Source: Pseudomonas sp. BBP2017 (GTDB taxonomy: Bacteria > Pseudomonadota > Gammaproteobacteria > Pseudomonadales > Pseudomonadaceae). Taken from it: DNA of 64,000 nucleotides. Below are positions 18,176 through 26,340 of this stretch, one piece after another; within the stretch, counting starts at the first letter, position 1, and the number at the start of each line of letters is the position of its first letter. The notes under the pieces were generated by a model, which was not told where the DNA came from, made no database searches, and saw only the letters and a program-made list of their open reading frames with translations. Made by a program: the position numbers and the translations under genes. Where the stretch lies: assembly GCF_003024385.1 (NCBI RefSeq), contig NZ_PVZN01000013.1:86983-150982 (forward strand). Reading direction: 5' to 3'.

Positions 18176-18553
18176 CTATTGTTTGAACTCGAATTCGATC
18201 GCCGCCCCTTCGATATCCTGCTGGCGAGCATCATTACGCAACTGCAGCTGCATTTCGTTGTTCAGCAGGCGGCCGTTGAGCTGAAACGGGCTGTCAGACG
18301 GGGGCTTCTCACCAAACAGATAGGGCAACAAAGGCCTGGGCGTAGACGCCGGATCCTGGGTCGCCGGCTTGAGATCTTTGACCATATCGACCGGTAAACG
18401 CAGGTCGAGTTTTGCTGCTGGCAGCGCTGCCGGCGCAGCTTTGCCCTGTTTCGTCGGCGTAGCAGCAACTGGTGTCTGAGCCGTCGCACTGCCGTTGCCT
18501 GCCAGCAAGCCCAGAAAACACAGGAACAGACCAACCCGAGACAAGGCTTTCAT
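18176..18553 (-). CDS. hypothetical secreted protein, 125 aa
   Basis: A signal peptide (about residues 1-26, ending SATAQ) is followed by an Ala/Pro-rich stretch and a short hydrophilic domain. No family is recognised. The ATG at 18553 was preferred to a GTG two codons upstream; neither has a strong ribosome site. The gene is flanked by the cysteine-cluster gene downstream and the MocR-type regulator upstream on the same strand. Confidence 0.6.
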   Translation of the reverse strand: MKALSRVGLFLCFLGLLAGNGSATAQTPVAATPTKQGKAAPAALPAAKLDLRLPVDMVKDLKPATQDPASTPRPLLPYLFGEKPPSDSPFQLNGRLLNNEMQLQLRNDARQQDIEGAAIEFEFKQ

Positions 18554-18628
18554 ATACACCGAAAATCATCTGCAAATATGTATATGCTCCTCGCTCCCGA
18601 GAGGACTGGCAAGCTTACGGCACAATAC

Positions 18629-20074
18629 CTAGAAAAAGTTTGCCACCCCCGACTCCTGACACAGTTGACCGGCCAACATACCCAAGGTCATCAAGGCGCG
18701 TTCCGCTTCGCGATTCCAGGGAATCCCGCAATTCAGGCGGATGCAGTGGTTGAACTGCTCGGTATTACTGAATATCAGCCCCGGTGCGATACTGATCCCC
18801 TGCTGCAGCGCCCGCACATGCAGCTCCTGGGTATTGACCCGCCCAGGCAGGCTCACCCAGAGAATGAAACCACCGGTCGGCCGGGTCATTTGTGTGCCTT
18901 CAGGGAAATGCTGCTGCACCGCCAACTGATAGGCGCTGAGGTTTTTCCGGTACTCCTGGCGGATATAACGCAAGTGCCGATCGTAGCCGCCATTCTCAAG
19001 ATACGAGGCCACCCCCATCTGCGTCACACTGCAGGCCGAATGCGTGGTGAAGGTCTGCAAGCGCTGGATTTCCGCCTGGTATTTACCGGCAATCATCCAG
19101 CCAATACGCACCCCGGGCGACAAGGTCTTGGAAAAGCTTGAGCAATAAATCACCCGCCCCAAGCGATCAAAGGCCTTGAGCGCTTTGGTCTTGCCCTGTT
19201 CAAACATCAATTCGCCGTAAATATCGTCTTCGACAATCTGGATATCGAAGTCCGAAGCCAGGCGCAGCAATTGCTTCTGCCGATCTTCCGGAATCGTACC
19301 ACCGAGCGGGTTGCTCAGCCGCGCGGTCAATACCAACGCCTTGATCGACCACTGATTGGCCGCAAGCTGCAGCGCCTCCAGACTGATGCCGGTAGACGGA
19401 TCACTGGGAATCTCGATGACTTTCAGCCCCAACAGATCGGCCAATTGCAGCAAACCATAATAAGTCGGTGATTCGGCGGCAATCAGATCACCCGGCTTGG
19501 TCAACACCCGTAGCGACATCTGCAGCGCATCGACGCAACCATGGGTGACCACTACCTCACTGGGATCAACTACGACGCCGGCATCACGCATGCGGATGGC
19601 GATCTGCCGACGCAAAGGCTCAAAGCCCGGGCTGAACATATAGCTGAAAGCCCGCGGACTATGAAAACGGGTGACCTTGGCCAGTTGCTGATGCAGTGCC
19701 CGCACCGGCAAATAGTCGACATGAGGTACCGCCGCCCCGAACGGGAACACACCGTCACGCCGCGCTTCGGCCAGTACTTGCTGGATGATGCTGCTACGGG
19801 TGACCAGACCGGGGCGTTCGACCCGGGCGATATCCGGGGTCTGCGCAGTCAGCGCCGGGGTCTGGTGCACATAATAGCCAGACTGCGGACGAGCCCGGAT
19901 CAGCCCCTGGTCTTCCAGGTTGGCATAGGCCTGCAGCACCGTGGCATGGCTGACATTGAGCTGCGAACTCATCTTGCGTACCGACGGCACCCGCTCACCC
20001 GGCTGATAGACACCACGACGAATGTCTTCGGCCAGTTGCTGGGCGATGCGCTGGTAGAGCAACAGGTTGGTCAT
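18629..20074 (-). CDS. MocR-type regulator: GntR DNA-binding domain fused to class I aminotransferase, 481 aa
   Basis: Residues 1-70 form a GntR winged helix (YQRIAQQLAEDIRRGVY, GERVPSVRKMSSQLNVSHATVLQAYANLEDQG). Residues 110-480 are a fold-type I PLP aminotransferase domain with the cofactor lysine in SSFSKTLSPGVRIGW and the D-x-Y motif VEDDIYGEL. MocR proteins such as PdxR and GabR use PLP or amino-acid adducts as effector. The target here is not evident; the upstream neighbour is unrelated. Start ATG 20074 (MTNLLLYQRIAQQ) fits the family start. Confidence 0.9.
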   Translation of the reverse strand: MTNLLLYQRIAQQLAEDIRRGVYQPGERVPSVRKMSSQLNVSHATVLQAYANLEDQGLIRARPQSGYYVHQTPALTAQTPDIARVERPGLVTRSSIIQQVLAEARRDGVFPFGAAVPHVDYLPVRALHQQLAKVTRFHSPRAFSYMFSPGFEPLRRQIAIRMRDAGVVVDPSEVVVTHGCVDALQMSLRVLTKPGDLIAAESPTYYGLLQLADLLGLKVIEIPSDPSTGISLEALQLAANQWSIKALVLTARLSNPLGGTIPEDRQKQLLRLASDFDIQIVEDDIYGELMFEQGKTKALKAFDRLGRVIYCSSFSKTLSPGVRIGWMIAGKYQAEIQRLQTFTTHSACSVTQMGVASYLENGGYDRHLRYIRQEYRKNLSAYQLAVQQHFPEGTQMTRPTGGFILWVSLPGRVNTQELHVRALQQGISIAPGLIFSNTEQFNHCIRLNCGIPWNREAERALMTLGMLAGQLCQESGVANFF

Positions 20075-20234
20075 GATCGGTTCTCGACACGCAGGCAATG
20101 TAATTATTGTTTTACGACTCGAAGCTCGAGCCAGAATACCGGAACAGTTGCAAAGTGTACTGGGACAGATTGAAGAATAGTCGACAATACAGTTGCGTGA
20201 CAGCCCCCCGCCGCCGCTTTCTAACGCCCATAAA

Positions 20235-20264
20235 AAAACCCGGTGAGCAGACTCACCGGGTTTT
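20235..20264 (-). terminator. terminator of the OmpA-like gene
   Basis: A perfect 13-pair stem with a four-base loop, followed on the minus strand by seven T, nine bases after the stop of the OmpA-like gene. Confidence 0.92.
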
Positions 20265-20273
20265 CAAAGCGCT

Positions 20274-21083
20274 TTAACGCGCTGCGCCAAGCCTGCCCTT
20301 ATCGTCGGAAAAGACGATTTCGACCCGACGGTTCTGCGCCCTGCCCCGTTCCGAAGCATTGGCCTCGACCGGATACTGATCGCCATATCCTTCGACCTGA
20401 ATGCGCTTTTCGTCGACCCCCAGGTCGACCAGCATATCCGCCACCGCCTGCGCCCGCTCGCGGGACAACTTGAGGTTGTCCTGCGCTGCACCCGTGCTGT
20501 CGGTGTAACCCTCGATACGCACGACACGCTTGGGGTTGAGTTGCAAGAACTGCACGAGCTTGAGCACGGTTCGATTGGCCGAACTTTTCAATTCGGCGCG
20601 ACCGGTGTCGAACAGCACATCGCCCAACGTCATGACCAGGCCGCGATCGCTCTGGGTGGTGGCCAGACTGACAATCTGCGCCTCCAGCCACTTGCCCTGC
20701 TGCTGCACACTGGCCAGCTTGGCCTCACGCAGCGCCAGCTGCAGGCGCTGACGCTCAAGTTCGAGTTTGGCCAGACGCTCCTGGCTGAGCACCAGGTTGC
20801 TGTGCTCACGGGCAATATCACTGTAACGCTGGCTCAGGTAAGCATAGTGGCGCACATCGGCACCGGTCCCCAAGTAACTGGACAGCCGATCGGCCCGCGC
20901 CAGCGACTCACCCGCGCGAATAACATCGCGTGGCGCACTGCGCAGCACATCAGAATCGTCCTTGACGGCCTGGAACTTGGCCGTCGCCTCATCCAGCGTC
21001 GACTCGCTGCGCTGACTGGCGCAACCCTGCAGGCCGACGAGCCCGAGCAGCAGCAAAGCCGCCATAGGTTTGATCGAACTCAC
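20274..21083 (-). CDS. OmpA-family lipoprotein, 269 aa
   Basis: A lipoprotein signal ends in LQGC (Cys21). A coiled-coil central region (about 60-150, rich in Leu/Glu/Arg/Gln heptads) leads into a C-terminal OmpA peptidoglycan-binding domain (RIEGYTDSTGAAQDNLKLS, GDQYPVEANASERGRAQNRR), so it should tether the outer membrane to peptidoglycan. It starts with GTG at 21083, in a four-base GTGA overlap with the upstream DUF4398 stop and with GGGAG seven bases before it; the ATG six codons later would leave a short signal. Confidence 0.88.
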   Translation of the reverse strand: MSSIKPMAALLLLGLVGLQGCASQRSESTLDEATAKFQAVKDDSDVLRSAPRDVIRAGESLARADRLSSYLGTGADVRHYAYLSQRYSDIAREHSNLVLSQERLAKLELERQRLQLALREAKLASVQQQGKWLEAQIVSLATTQSDRGLVMTLGDVLFDTGRAELKSSANRTVLKLVQFLQLNPKRVVRIEGYTDSTGAAQDNLKLSRERAQAVADMLVDLGVDEKRIQVEGYGDQYPVEANASERGRAQNRRVEIVFSDDKGRLGAAR

Positions 21084-21433
21084 GGCTGTTCTCCCAACTG
21101 TTTGCGCAGGCGGTTGACCCGCGATTGCAGCAGGTCGAGCTGCTCTTTGCTCTTGCTGGTCAACACCCGCGCCTCGGCCAGACGCGCGTCGAGCTCAGCC
21201 TGTTCGGCGCGCATGCGCGCATCGCGGTAGGCTTCATGGCTCATATTGACCTGGGCCCGAGCCATTTTGGCTTCGGCCATTTTCAGCTCTGCCACCTCAT
21301 CGGTCGCACCGACGGCCTTGGCCTGCGCCAGCGCCTGCTCAGACAGGCGCAGCTGTTCATTGGGAGCCGGGTCATTGGCGCATCCAGCCAGGGCCAGCAG
21401 CGCCAGAGCGGCGAATAGTGAATGAGTTCTCAC
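21080..21433 (-). CDS. DUF4398 lipoprotein, 117 aa
   Basis: Signal ending in LAGC (Cys18), then a helical Ala/Glu-rich domain of the DUF4398 family (LSEQALAQAKAVGA, KMAEAKMARAQ) and a coiled-coil C-terminus. Family members often precede an OmpA-like lipoprotein, as here; the two are translationally coupled. The start is GTG at 21433, supported by AGGAAG nine bases upstream. It is ten bases from the upstream solute-binding gene, giving a probable three-gene operon. Confidence 0.85.
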   Translation of the reverse strand: MRTHSLFAALALLALAGCANDPAPNEQLRLSEQALAQAKAVGATDEVAELKMAEAKMARAQVNMSHEAYRDARMRAEQAELDARLAEARVLTSKSKEQLDLLQSRVNRLRKQLGEQP

Positions 21434-21442
21434 GCAATCTTC

Positions 21443-22267
21443 CTACTGTTTAGGGGCATCCAGCGGTACCTGCATCTGCGCCTTCCAGCGCTCGAAGTTG
21501 CGCTGCAGTACCGCTTGGGACACGCCGGAGGCCGGCAATTCTGTCAGCTTTTTTGCCAGTTGTCCGCGCAACCAGGCGTCATTGCACGCCGAATTGTGCG
21601 ACAGCGCCAAATACAATCCAGGGCGATCCAGGGGCAAGCCGCGGGCGATCAACGCGTTGCTCATGCCCAGGGCCTGAGTCATGGCCATACCGGCATAGCG
21701 TCCAGCCAGGACATAGTCGACCTGGCCAAGCAACAGCCTCTGAAACGCCTGGGTCAGATTCTGCGCTGGCGCAAGCCGCAACTGACTCTTGGCGTAGGCT
21801 GAAAATTCCGGGGTAAGGCGCGCTTTTTCCGAAACACTGCCCTGGCGCTCGCGCAGATCGGACAAGGTGTCGTAGGCCAGCGTCGAATCGTGGCGAGTCC
21901 AGACCACGTACTCATTGCTTAGCAACGACGGGTGTACATAGTCCACCGTAGTGAGCTCAGCCACCGCGAAGGGTGAATCGATCAGCAAATCCACACGACC
22001 GCTGCGCACTTCTTCCAGCGCCTGGTTGCGCGTTCCGCTATCAAGCACTTCAACCTTCAGGCCCAACTCGCCAGCAACCTGCTTGAACAGGTCGACGCTA
22101 GCGCCGATCAGGTGCTTGGGGTCTTGCGGGTCGCGCCAGGAATAAGGCGGAGCGTCAGGGCTGCCGGTAGCCACCAGCCGTTCACATTTACCCATAGCCC
22201 ACGCCGACAACGGCATCAGCAGCGTAGCGAACACCAGCGCCGTGTTAATTCGGCCATGCCCTCCCAT
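21443..22267 (-). CDS. periplasmic solute-binding protein, SBP family 3-like, 274 aa
   Basis: Signal peptide of about 25 residues (LLMPLSAWA) followed by an amino-acid-type solute-binding fold: ATGSPDAPPYSW near the mature N-terminus, IGASVDLFKQVAGELGLKVE and VRSGRVDLLIDSPFAVAEL. No permease or ATPase genes are adjacent, so it may serve as a sensor or partner of an unlinked transporter. The ATG at 22267 has AGGGAG upstream; the frame is open 73 codons further but that overlaps the etfA terminator. Upstream gene of the DUF4398-OmpA pair. Confidence 0.82.
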   Translation of the reverse strand: MGGHGRINTALVFATLLMPLSAWAMGKCERLVATGSPDAPPYSWRDPQDPKHLIGASVDLFKQVAGELGLKVEVLDSGTRNQALEEVRSGRVDLLIDSPFAVAELTTVDYVHPSLLSNEYVVWTRHDSTLAYDTLSDLRERQGSVSEKARLTPEFSAYAKSQLRLAPAQNLTQAFQRLLLGQVDYVLAGRYAGMAMTQALGMSNALIARGLPLDRPGLYLALSHNSACNDAWLRGQLAKKLTELPASGVSQAVLQRNFERWKAQMQVPLDAPKQ

Positions 22268-22300
22268 GCAACGACTCCCTACCCTTAGTACCCTGAATGA

Positions 22301-22364
22301 AAAAGCCCGATCAATCGAGCTGTGCAAGGCAGGCTTGCACAGCCCGAACGGATCGGGCTCTTTT
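22301..22364 (-). terminator. terminator of etfBA
   Basis: A compound hairpin after etfA: outer arms AGCCCGATC / GATCGGGCT enclose a second hairpin (TGTGCAAG.../CTTGCACA), ending in a short T-run on the minus strand. Confidence 0.8.
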
Positions 22365-22382
22365 ATAAGTGAAGCAGCTGGA

Positions 22383-23312
22383 TTAAACCAGCTTCTCCAG
22401 CTCAGGGATGGCTTCGAACAGGTCAGCGACCAGCCCGTAATCGGCCACCTGGAAGATCGGCGCTTCTTCGTCCTTGTTGATCGCAACGATCACTTTGGAG
22501 TCTTTCATGCCGGCCAGGTGCTGGATCGCGCCGGAGATACCGACGGCAATGTACAGTTGTGGCGCAACGATCTTGCCGGTCTGGCCGACCTGCATGTCGT
22601 TCGGTACGAAACCTGCATCGACCGCAGCGCGCGAAGCACCGACGGCAGCACCCAGCTTGTCAGCGAGGGCATACAGGTGTTTGAAGTTGTCACCGTTCTG
22701 CATGCCACGGCCGCCGGAAACGACGATCTTGGCAGCGGTCAGCTCAGGACGATCGGACTTGGCCAGCTCTTCACCAACGAACGCCGAAATACCAGCGTTG
22801 TGAGCAGCAGCGACGGCTTCAACAGCAGCCGAACCACCTTCAGCTGCAACAGCGTCGAAGCCGGTGGCGCGGACGGTGATGACTTTGACGGCAGCGTTCG
22901 ATTGCACGGTGGCAATGGCGTTACCGGCATAGATCGGACGCTTGAAGGTGTCAGCCGATTCCACCGAGATGATCTCGGAGATCTGGTCAACGTCCAGCAG
23001 CGCGGCAACGCGCGGCAGGATGTTCTTGCCATTGGAAGTGGCTGGCGCCAGCACATGGCTGTAGCCCTTGCCCAGCTCGGCTACCAGCGGCGCGACGTTT
23101 TCCGGCAGTTGATGCGCGTAAGCGGCGTTGTCGGCAACCAGCACCTTGGCAACACCCGCGATTTTCGCTGCTGCTTCAGCGACGCCACCGACATTCTGGC
23201 CAGCGACCAGCACGTGGATGTCGCCACCAACTTTGGCGGCAGCAGCAACAGTGTTCAGAGTGGCCGGGGCAACGGCACCGTTTTCGTGTTCAGCGATAAC
23301 CAGGATAGTCAT
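22383..23312 (-). CDS. etfA: electron-transfer flavoprotein alpha subunit, 309 aa
   Basis: FAD-binding subunit of ETF, which accepts electrons from acyl-CoA and other dehydrogenases. The C-terminal FAD domain shows VVSGGRGMQNG, GAAVGASRAAVDAGF and GISGAIQHLAGMKDSK. Length matches bacterial EtfA. The ATG directly follows the etfB stop with no gap. Confidence 0.97.
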   Translation of the reverse strand: MTILVIAEHENGAVAPATLNTVAAAAKVGGDIHVLVAGQNVGGVAEAAAKIAGVAKVLVADNAAYAHQLPENVAPLVAELGKGYSHVLAPATSNGKNILPRVAALLDVDQISEIISVESADTFKRPIYAGNAIATVQSNAAVKVITVRATGFDAVAAEGGSAAVEAVAAAHNAGISAFVGEELAKSDRPELTAAKIVVSGGRGMQNGDNFKHLYALADKLGAAVGASRAAVDAGFVPNDMQVGQTGKIVAPQLYIAVGISGAIQHLAGMKDSKVIVAINKDEEAPIFQVADYGLVADLFEAIPELEKLV

Positions 23313-24062
23313 TTAGATTACCTTCGCCTCGTTCTTCAATTTCTCGACCAGTTCAGCAACCGACTTGACCTTGATACCCGCGCTGCGTGCAGCTGGCGCT
23401 TCGACTTTCAGGGTCTTGTTGGTGGAGGCGGTGGAAACGCCCAGCGCGTCTGGAGTAACGGTTTCCAGCGGCTTTTTCTTGGCCTTCATGATGTTCGGCA
23501 GCGACGCGTAGCGCGGCTCGTTCAAGCGCAGGTCAGTGGTGACGATCGCAGGCAGGTTCAGCGCAACAGTCTGCAGGCCACCGTCGATTTCACGGGTAAC
23601 GTTGACCTTGTCGCCAGCCACTTCAACCTTGGAGGCGAAAGTACCTTGAGCGAAACCGCTCAGCGCTGCCAGCATCTGACCGGTCTGGTTGTTGTCGCTG
23701 TCGATCGCTTGCTTGCCAAGGATCACCAGTTGCGGCTGTTCTTTGTCGACCACAGCCTTGAGCAGTTTGGCCACGGCCAGCGAAGTCAGCTCTTCAGCAG
23801 ATTCGACCAGCACGGCACGGTCGGCACCCAGTGCCAGAGCAGTACGCAACTGCTCCTGGGCAGTGGCCGGGCCGACGGTAACGACGACGATCTCGCTCGC
23901 AACGCCCTTTTCTTTCAGGCGTACGGCTTCTTCTACGGCGATTTCGCAGAAGGGGTTCATGGACATCTTGACGTTAGCAAGGTCGACGCCGGAGTTGTCC
24001 GCCTTGACGCGAACCTTGACGTTATAGTCGACCACTCGTTTGACAGCTACAAGAACCTTCAT
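23313..24062 (-). CDS. etfB: electron-transfer flavoprotein beta subunit, 249 aa
   Basis: Adenosine-phosphate-binding subunit of ETF. MKVLVAVKRVVDYNVKVRV and the signature around residues 160-185 (VTREIDGGLQTVALNLPAI) identify it. The start is the ATG at 24062 with GAGGAA upstream; in-frame codons further upstream are leader. Divergent from ETF-QO across a 545-base spacer. Confidence 0.97.
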   Translation of the reverse strand: MKVLVAVKRVVDYNVKVRVKADNSGVDLANVKMSMNPFCEIAVEEAVRLKEKGVASEIVVVTVGPATAQEQLRTALALGADRAVLVESAEELTSLAVAKLLKAVVDKEQPQLVILGKQAIDSDNNQTGQMLAALSGFAQGTFASKVEVAGDKVNVTREIDGGLQTVALNLPAIVTTDLRLNEPRYASLPNIMKAKKKPLETVTPDALGVSTASTNKTLKVEAPAARSAGIKVKSVAELVEKLKNEAKVI

Positions 24063-24438
24063 GGATTCCTCGTTACTCTCCGGTGAAAAGAATGTCGCCT
24101 GGGGCAAACCCGGCGATTGCGCGTGGGTACAAGGGCACCTCTAAAAACGATTGCAGCCGATAGAATTCAACCCTGACCCAGCAGTCTCAATTCGACCTTG
24201 CAGCAGCAAAACCTATGGGTCATTTTCTGTCGTGGTGTGTAAACTCCACTACAAAGCGGCCCGCAGCCCAACTGCCCTGCTTTTCGCCTGGTTTTTAGGG
24301 GTGCACCTGCATCCGGCGGTCAGCCTACGGCGAGCGCAAAACCGCTCGTATCTTGACCGTAACGCCCAATCCGGTCAATACGGCAAACCGGCCAGATTCA
24401 CGCCGTGCGTCTTTGATTTTACTGGCCTGCGGCAAATT
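24063..24438. other. etfB upstream region
   Basis: No coding sequence is recognisable. It should contain the etfB promoter on the minus strand, but I found no convincing hexamer pair. The rest of the divergent spacer, up to 24607, holds the operator and promoter of ETF-QO listed separately. Confidence 0.5.
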
Positions 24439-24452
24439 CAAACAAACGTTTG
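24439..24452. promoter_or_regulatory. PsrA-type operator
   Basis: CAAAC-N4-GTTTG is an exact match to the PsrA motif (C/G)AAAC-N2-4-GTTTG(/C). It contains the perfect palindrome ACAAACGTTTGT and ends two bases before the -35 of the ETF-QO promoter, a position suited to repression. PsrA is a long-chain fatty-acid-responsive repressor known to act on beta-oxidation and etf genes in P. aeruginosa. Confidence 0.65.
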
Positions 24453-24454
24453 TA

Positions 24455-24483
24455 TTGGACCCTGTGAGTGGTGTAGATATAAT
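24455..24483 (+). promoter_or_regulatory. sigma-70 promoter of ETF-QO
   Basis: TTGGAC, a 17-base spacer and TATAAT (24478-24483) lie about 125 bases before the GTG start. Confidence 0.75.
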
Positions 24484-24607
24484 GCGCGGCCAAGAGAAAG
24501 CGGTGTAGTCCGTCATCACTCGAGCTACAGCTTACACGTACCGAAAAATGACCGCCTGACACCCGCCAACAAAGAAAAACCGATGAGCCTTGAGTAGGAG
24601 AGAACCT

Positions 24608-26272
24608 GTGGAACGCGAATACATGGAATTCGACGTGGTCATTGTCGGCGCTGGCCCGGCTGGCCTGTCCGCCGCCTGCCGACTGAAGCAGAAGGCCGCC
24701 GAAGCCGGTAACGAAATCAGCGTCTGCGTGGTCGAGAAAGGCTCGGAAGTCGGTGCCCATATCCTCTCCGGCGCGGTCTTCGAACCGCGTGCCCTGAACG
24801 AACTGTTCCCGGACTGGAAAGCGCTCGGCGCCCCGCTCAACACCGAAGTCAAACGCGACGACATCTACGTGCTCAAGGATGCTGGCAGCTCGATCAAGGT
24901 CCCTGACCTGTTCGTGCCCAAGACCATGCACAACGAAGGCAACTACATCATCTCCCTGGGCAACCTGTGCCGCTGGCTGGCTCAGCAGGCCGAGAACCTG
25001 GGCGTGGAGATCTACCCGGGCTTCGCCGCCCAAGAGGCGTTGTTCGACGAGAACGGCGTAGTCCGCGGGATCATCACCGGTGACCTGGGTGTCGACCGTG
25101 AAGGCAACCCGAAAGAAGGGCTTTACACTCCAGGCATGGAGCTGCGCGGCAAATACACCCTGTTTGCCGAAGGCTGCCGTGGCCACATCGGCAAGCAACT
25201 GATCAAACGCTTCAACCTCGACAGCGAGTCCGACGTCCAGCACTACGGCATCGGTCTCAAGGAAATCTGGGAAGTCGACCCGGCCAAGCACGAACAGGGC
25301 CTGGTGGTGCACACCGCTGGCTGGCCACTGGACGTGATGAGCACCGAGAACACCGGCGGCTCGTTCCTCTACCATCTGGAAAACAACCAGGTAGTGGTCG
25401 GACTGATCGTCGACCTGTCCTACAGCAACGCCTACCTGTCGCCGTTCGATGAATTCCAGCGCCTCAAGCACCACCCGGTGATCAGCCAGTACCTCGAAGG
25501 TGGCAAGCGCATCAGCTACGGCGCCCGCGCTCTGGCTAAAGGTGGCTTGAACTCGCTGCCCAAAATGGTCTTCGCTGGTGGCGCCTTGATCGGCTGCGAC
25601 CTGGGCACCATGAACGTTGCCAAGATCAAGGGCAGCCATACCGCAATGAAGTCCGGCATGCTCGCTGCCGACGCAGTGGCCGATGCCCTGCTGGCCGGCG
25701 GTGAAGGCGGCGATCAACTCAACAGCTACGTCGATGCCTTCAAGGCCAGCTGGCTGTATGAAGAGCTGTTTTCCAGCCGTAACTTCGCCCCGGCCATGCA
25801 CAAGTTCGGCCCGATGCTCGGTGCAGCGTTCAACTACGTTGACCAGAACTGGTTCGGTGGCAAACTGCCGTTTACCCTGCACGACACCAAGCCGGACTAC
25901 GCCTGCCTGAAGCTGGCCGCCGACTCGAAAAAAATCGACTATCCAAAACCGGATGGCAAACTGAGCTTCGACAAACTCAGCTCGGTATTCCTCTCCAGCA
26001 CCAACCATGAAGAAGAACAACCCTGCCACCTGAAGCTTGCCGATGCGAGCATCCCGATTGGCAGCAACCTGCCGCTGTATGACGAACCGGCCCAGCGCTA
26101 CTGCCCGGCTGGCGTGTACGAGGTGGTTACTCAGGAAGACGGCAACAAGCGCTTCCAGATCAACGCCCAGAACTGCGTGCACTGCAAGACCTGTGACATC
26201 AAGGACCCTGCGCAGAACATCACCTGGGTAACGCCGGAAGGCGCTGGTGGCCCGACTTACCCGAACATGTAA
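24608..26272 (+). CDS. electron-transfer flavoprotein-ubiquinone oxidoreductase, 554 aa
   Basis: Membrane-associated flavoprotein that passes electrons from ETF to ubiquinone. N-terminal FAD motif VIVGAGPAGLSAA, central quinone/FAD regions (GALIGCDLGTMN, SGMLAADAVAD) and a C-terminal ferredoxin-like domain with CPAGVYE and NCVHCKTCDIKDP for one [4Fe-4S] cluster. The start is GTG at 24608, with GGAG nine bases upstream, giving the expected 554 residues. It is opposite etfBA, and the shared PsrA-like site suggests fatty-acid-dependent control. Confidence 0.95.
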   Translation: MEREYMEFDVVIVGAGPAGLSAACRLKQKAAEAGNEISVCVVEKGSEVGAHILSGAVFEPRALNELFPDWKALGAPLNTEVKRDDIYVLKDAGSSIKVPDLFVPKTMHNEGNYIISLGNLCRWLAQQAENLGVEIYPGFAAQEALFDENGVVRGIITGDLGVDREGNPKEGLYTPGMELRGKYTLFAEGCRGHIGKQLIKRFNLDSESDVQHYGIGLKEIWEVDPAKHEQGLVVHTAGWPLDVMSTENTGGSFLYHLENNQVVVGLIVDLSYSNAYLSPFDEFQRLKHHPVISQYLEGGKRISYGARALAKGGLNSLPKMVFAGGALIGCDLGTMNVAKIKGSHTAMKSGMLAADAVADALLAGGEGGDQLNSYVDAFKASWLYEELFSSRNFAPAMHKFGPMLGAAFNYVDQNWFGGKLPFTLHDTKPDYACLKLAADSKKIDYPKPDGKLSFDKLSSVFLSSTNHEEEQPCHLKLADASIPIGSNLPLYDEPAQRYCPAGVYEVVTQEDGNKRFQINAQNCVHCKTCDIKDPAQNITWVTPEGAGGPTYPNM

Positions 26273-26288
26273 GCCAGGCTCCCAACCA

Positions 26289-26322
26289 AAAGCCCCCTCG
26301 CCTTGCGGCCAGGGGGCTTTTT
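26289..26322 (+). terminator. terminator after ETF-QO
   Basis: AAAGCCCCCT and AGGGGGCTTT form a stem with a twelve-base loop, followed by T-rich DNA, 17 bases after the stop. It also serves the convergent MFS gene. Confidence 0.85.
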
Positions 26323-26340
26323 ATTACATATGGCATGGCA

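Noticed and set aside
22242..24086. A 614-codon plus-strand open frame opposite etfA and etfB.
   Set aside because: Antisense shadow; no independent support.
24419..26182. A 587-codon minus-strand open frame opposite ETF-QO.
   Set aside because: Antisense shadow of a clearly identified flavoprotein gene.
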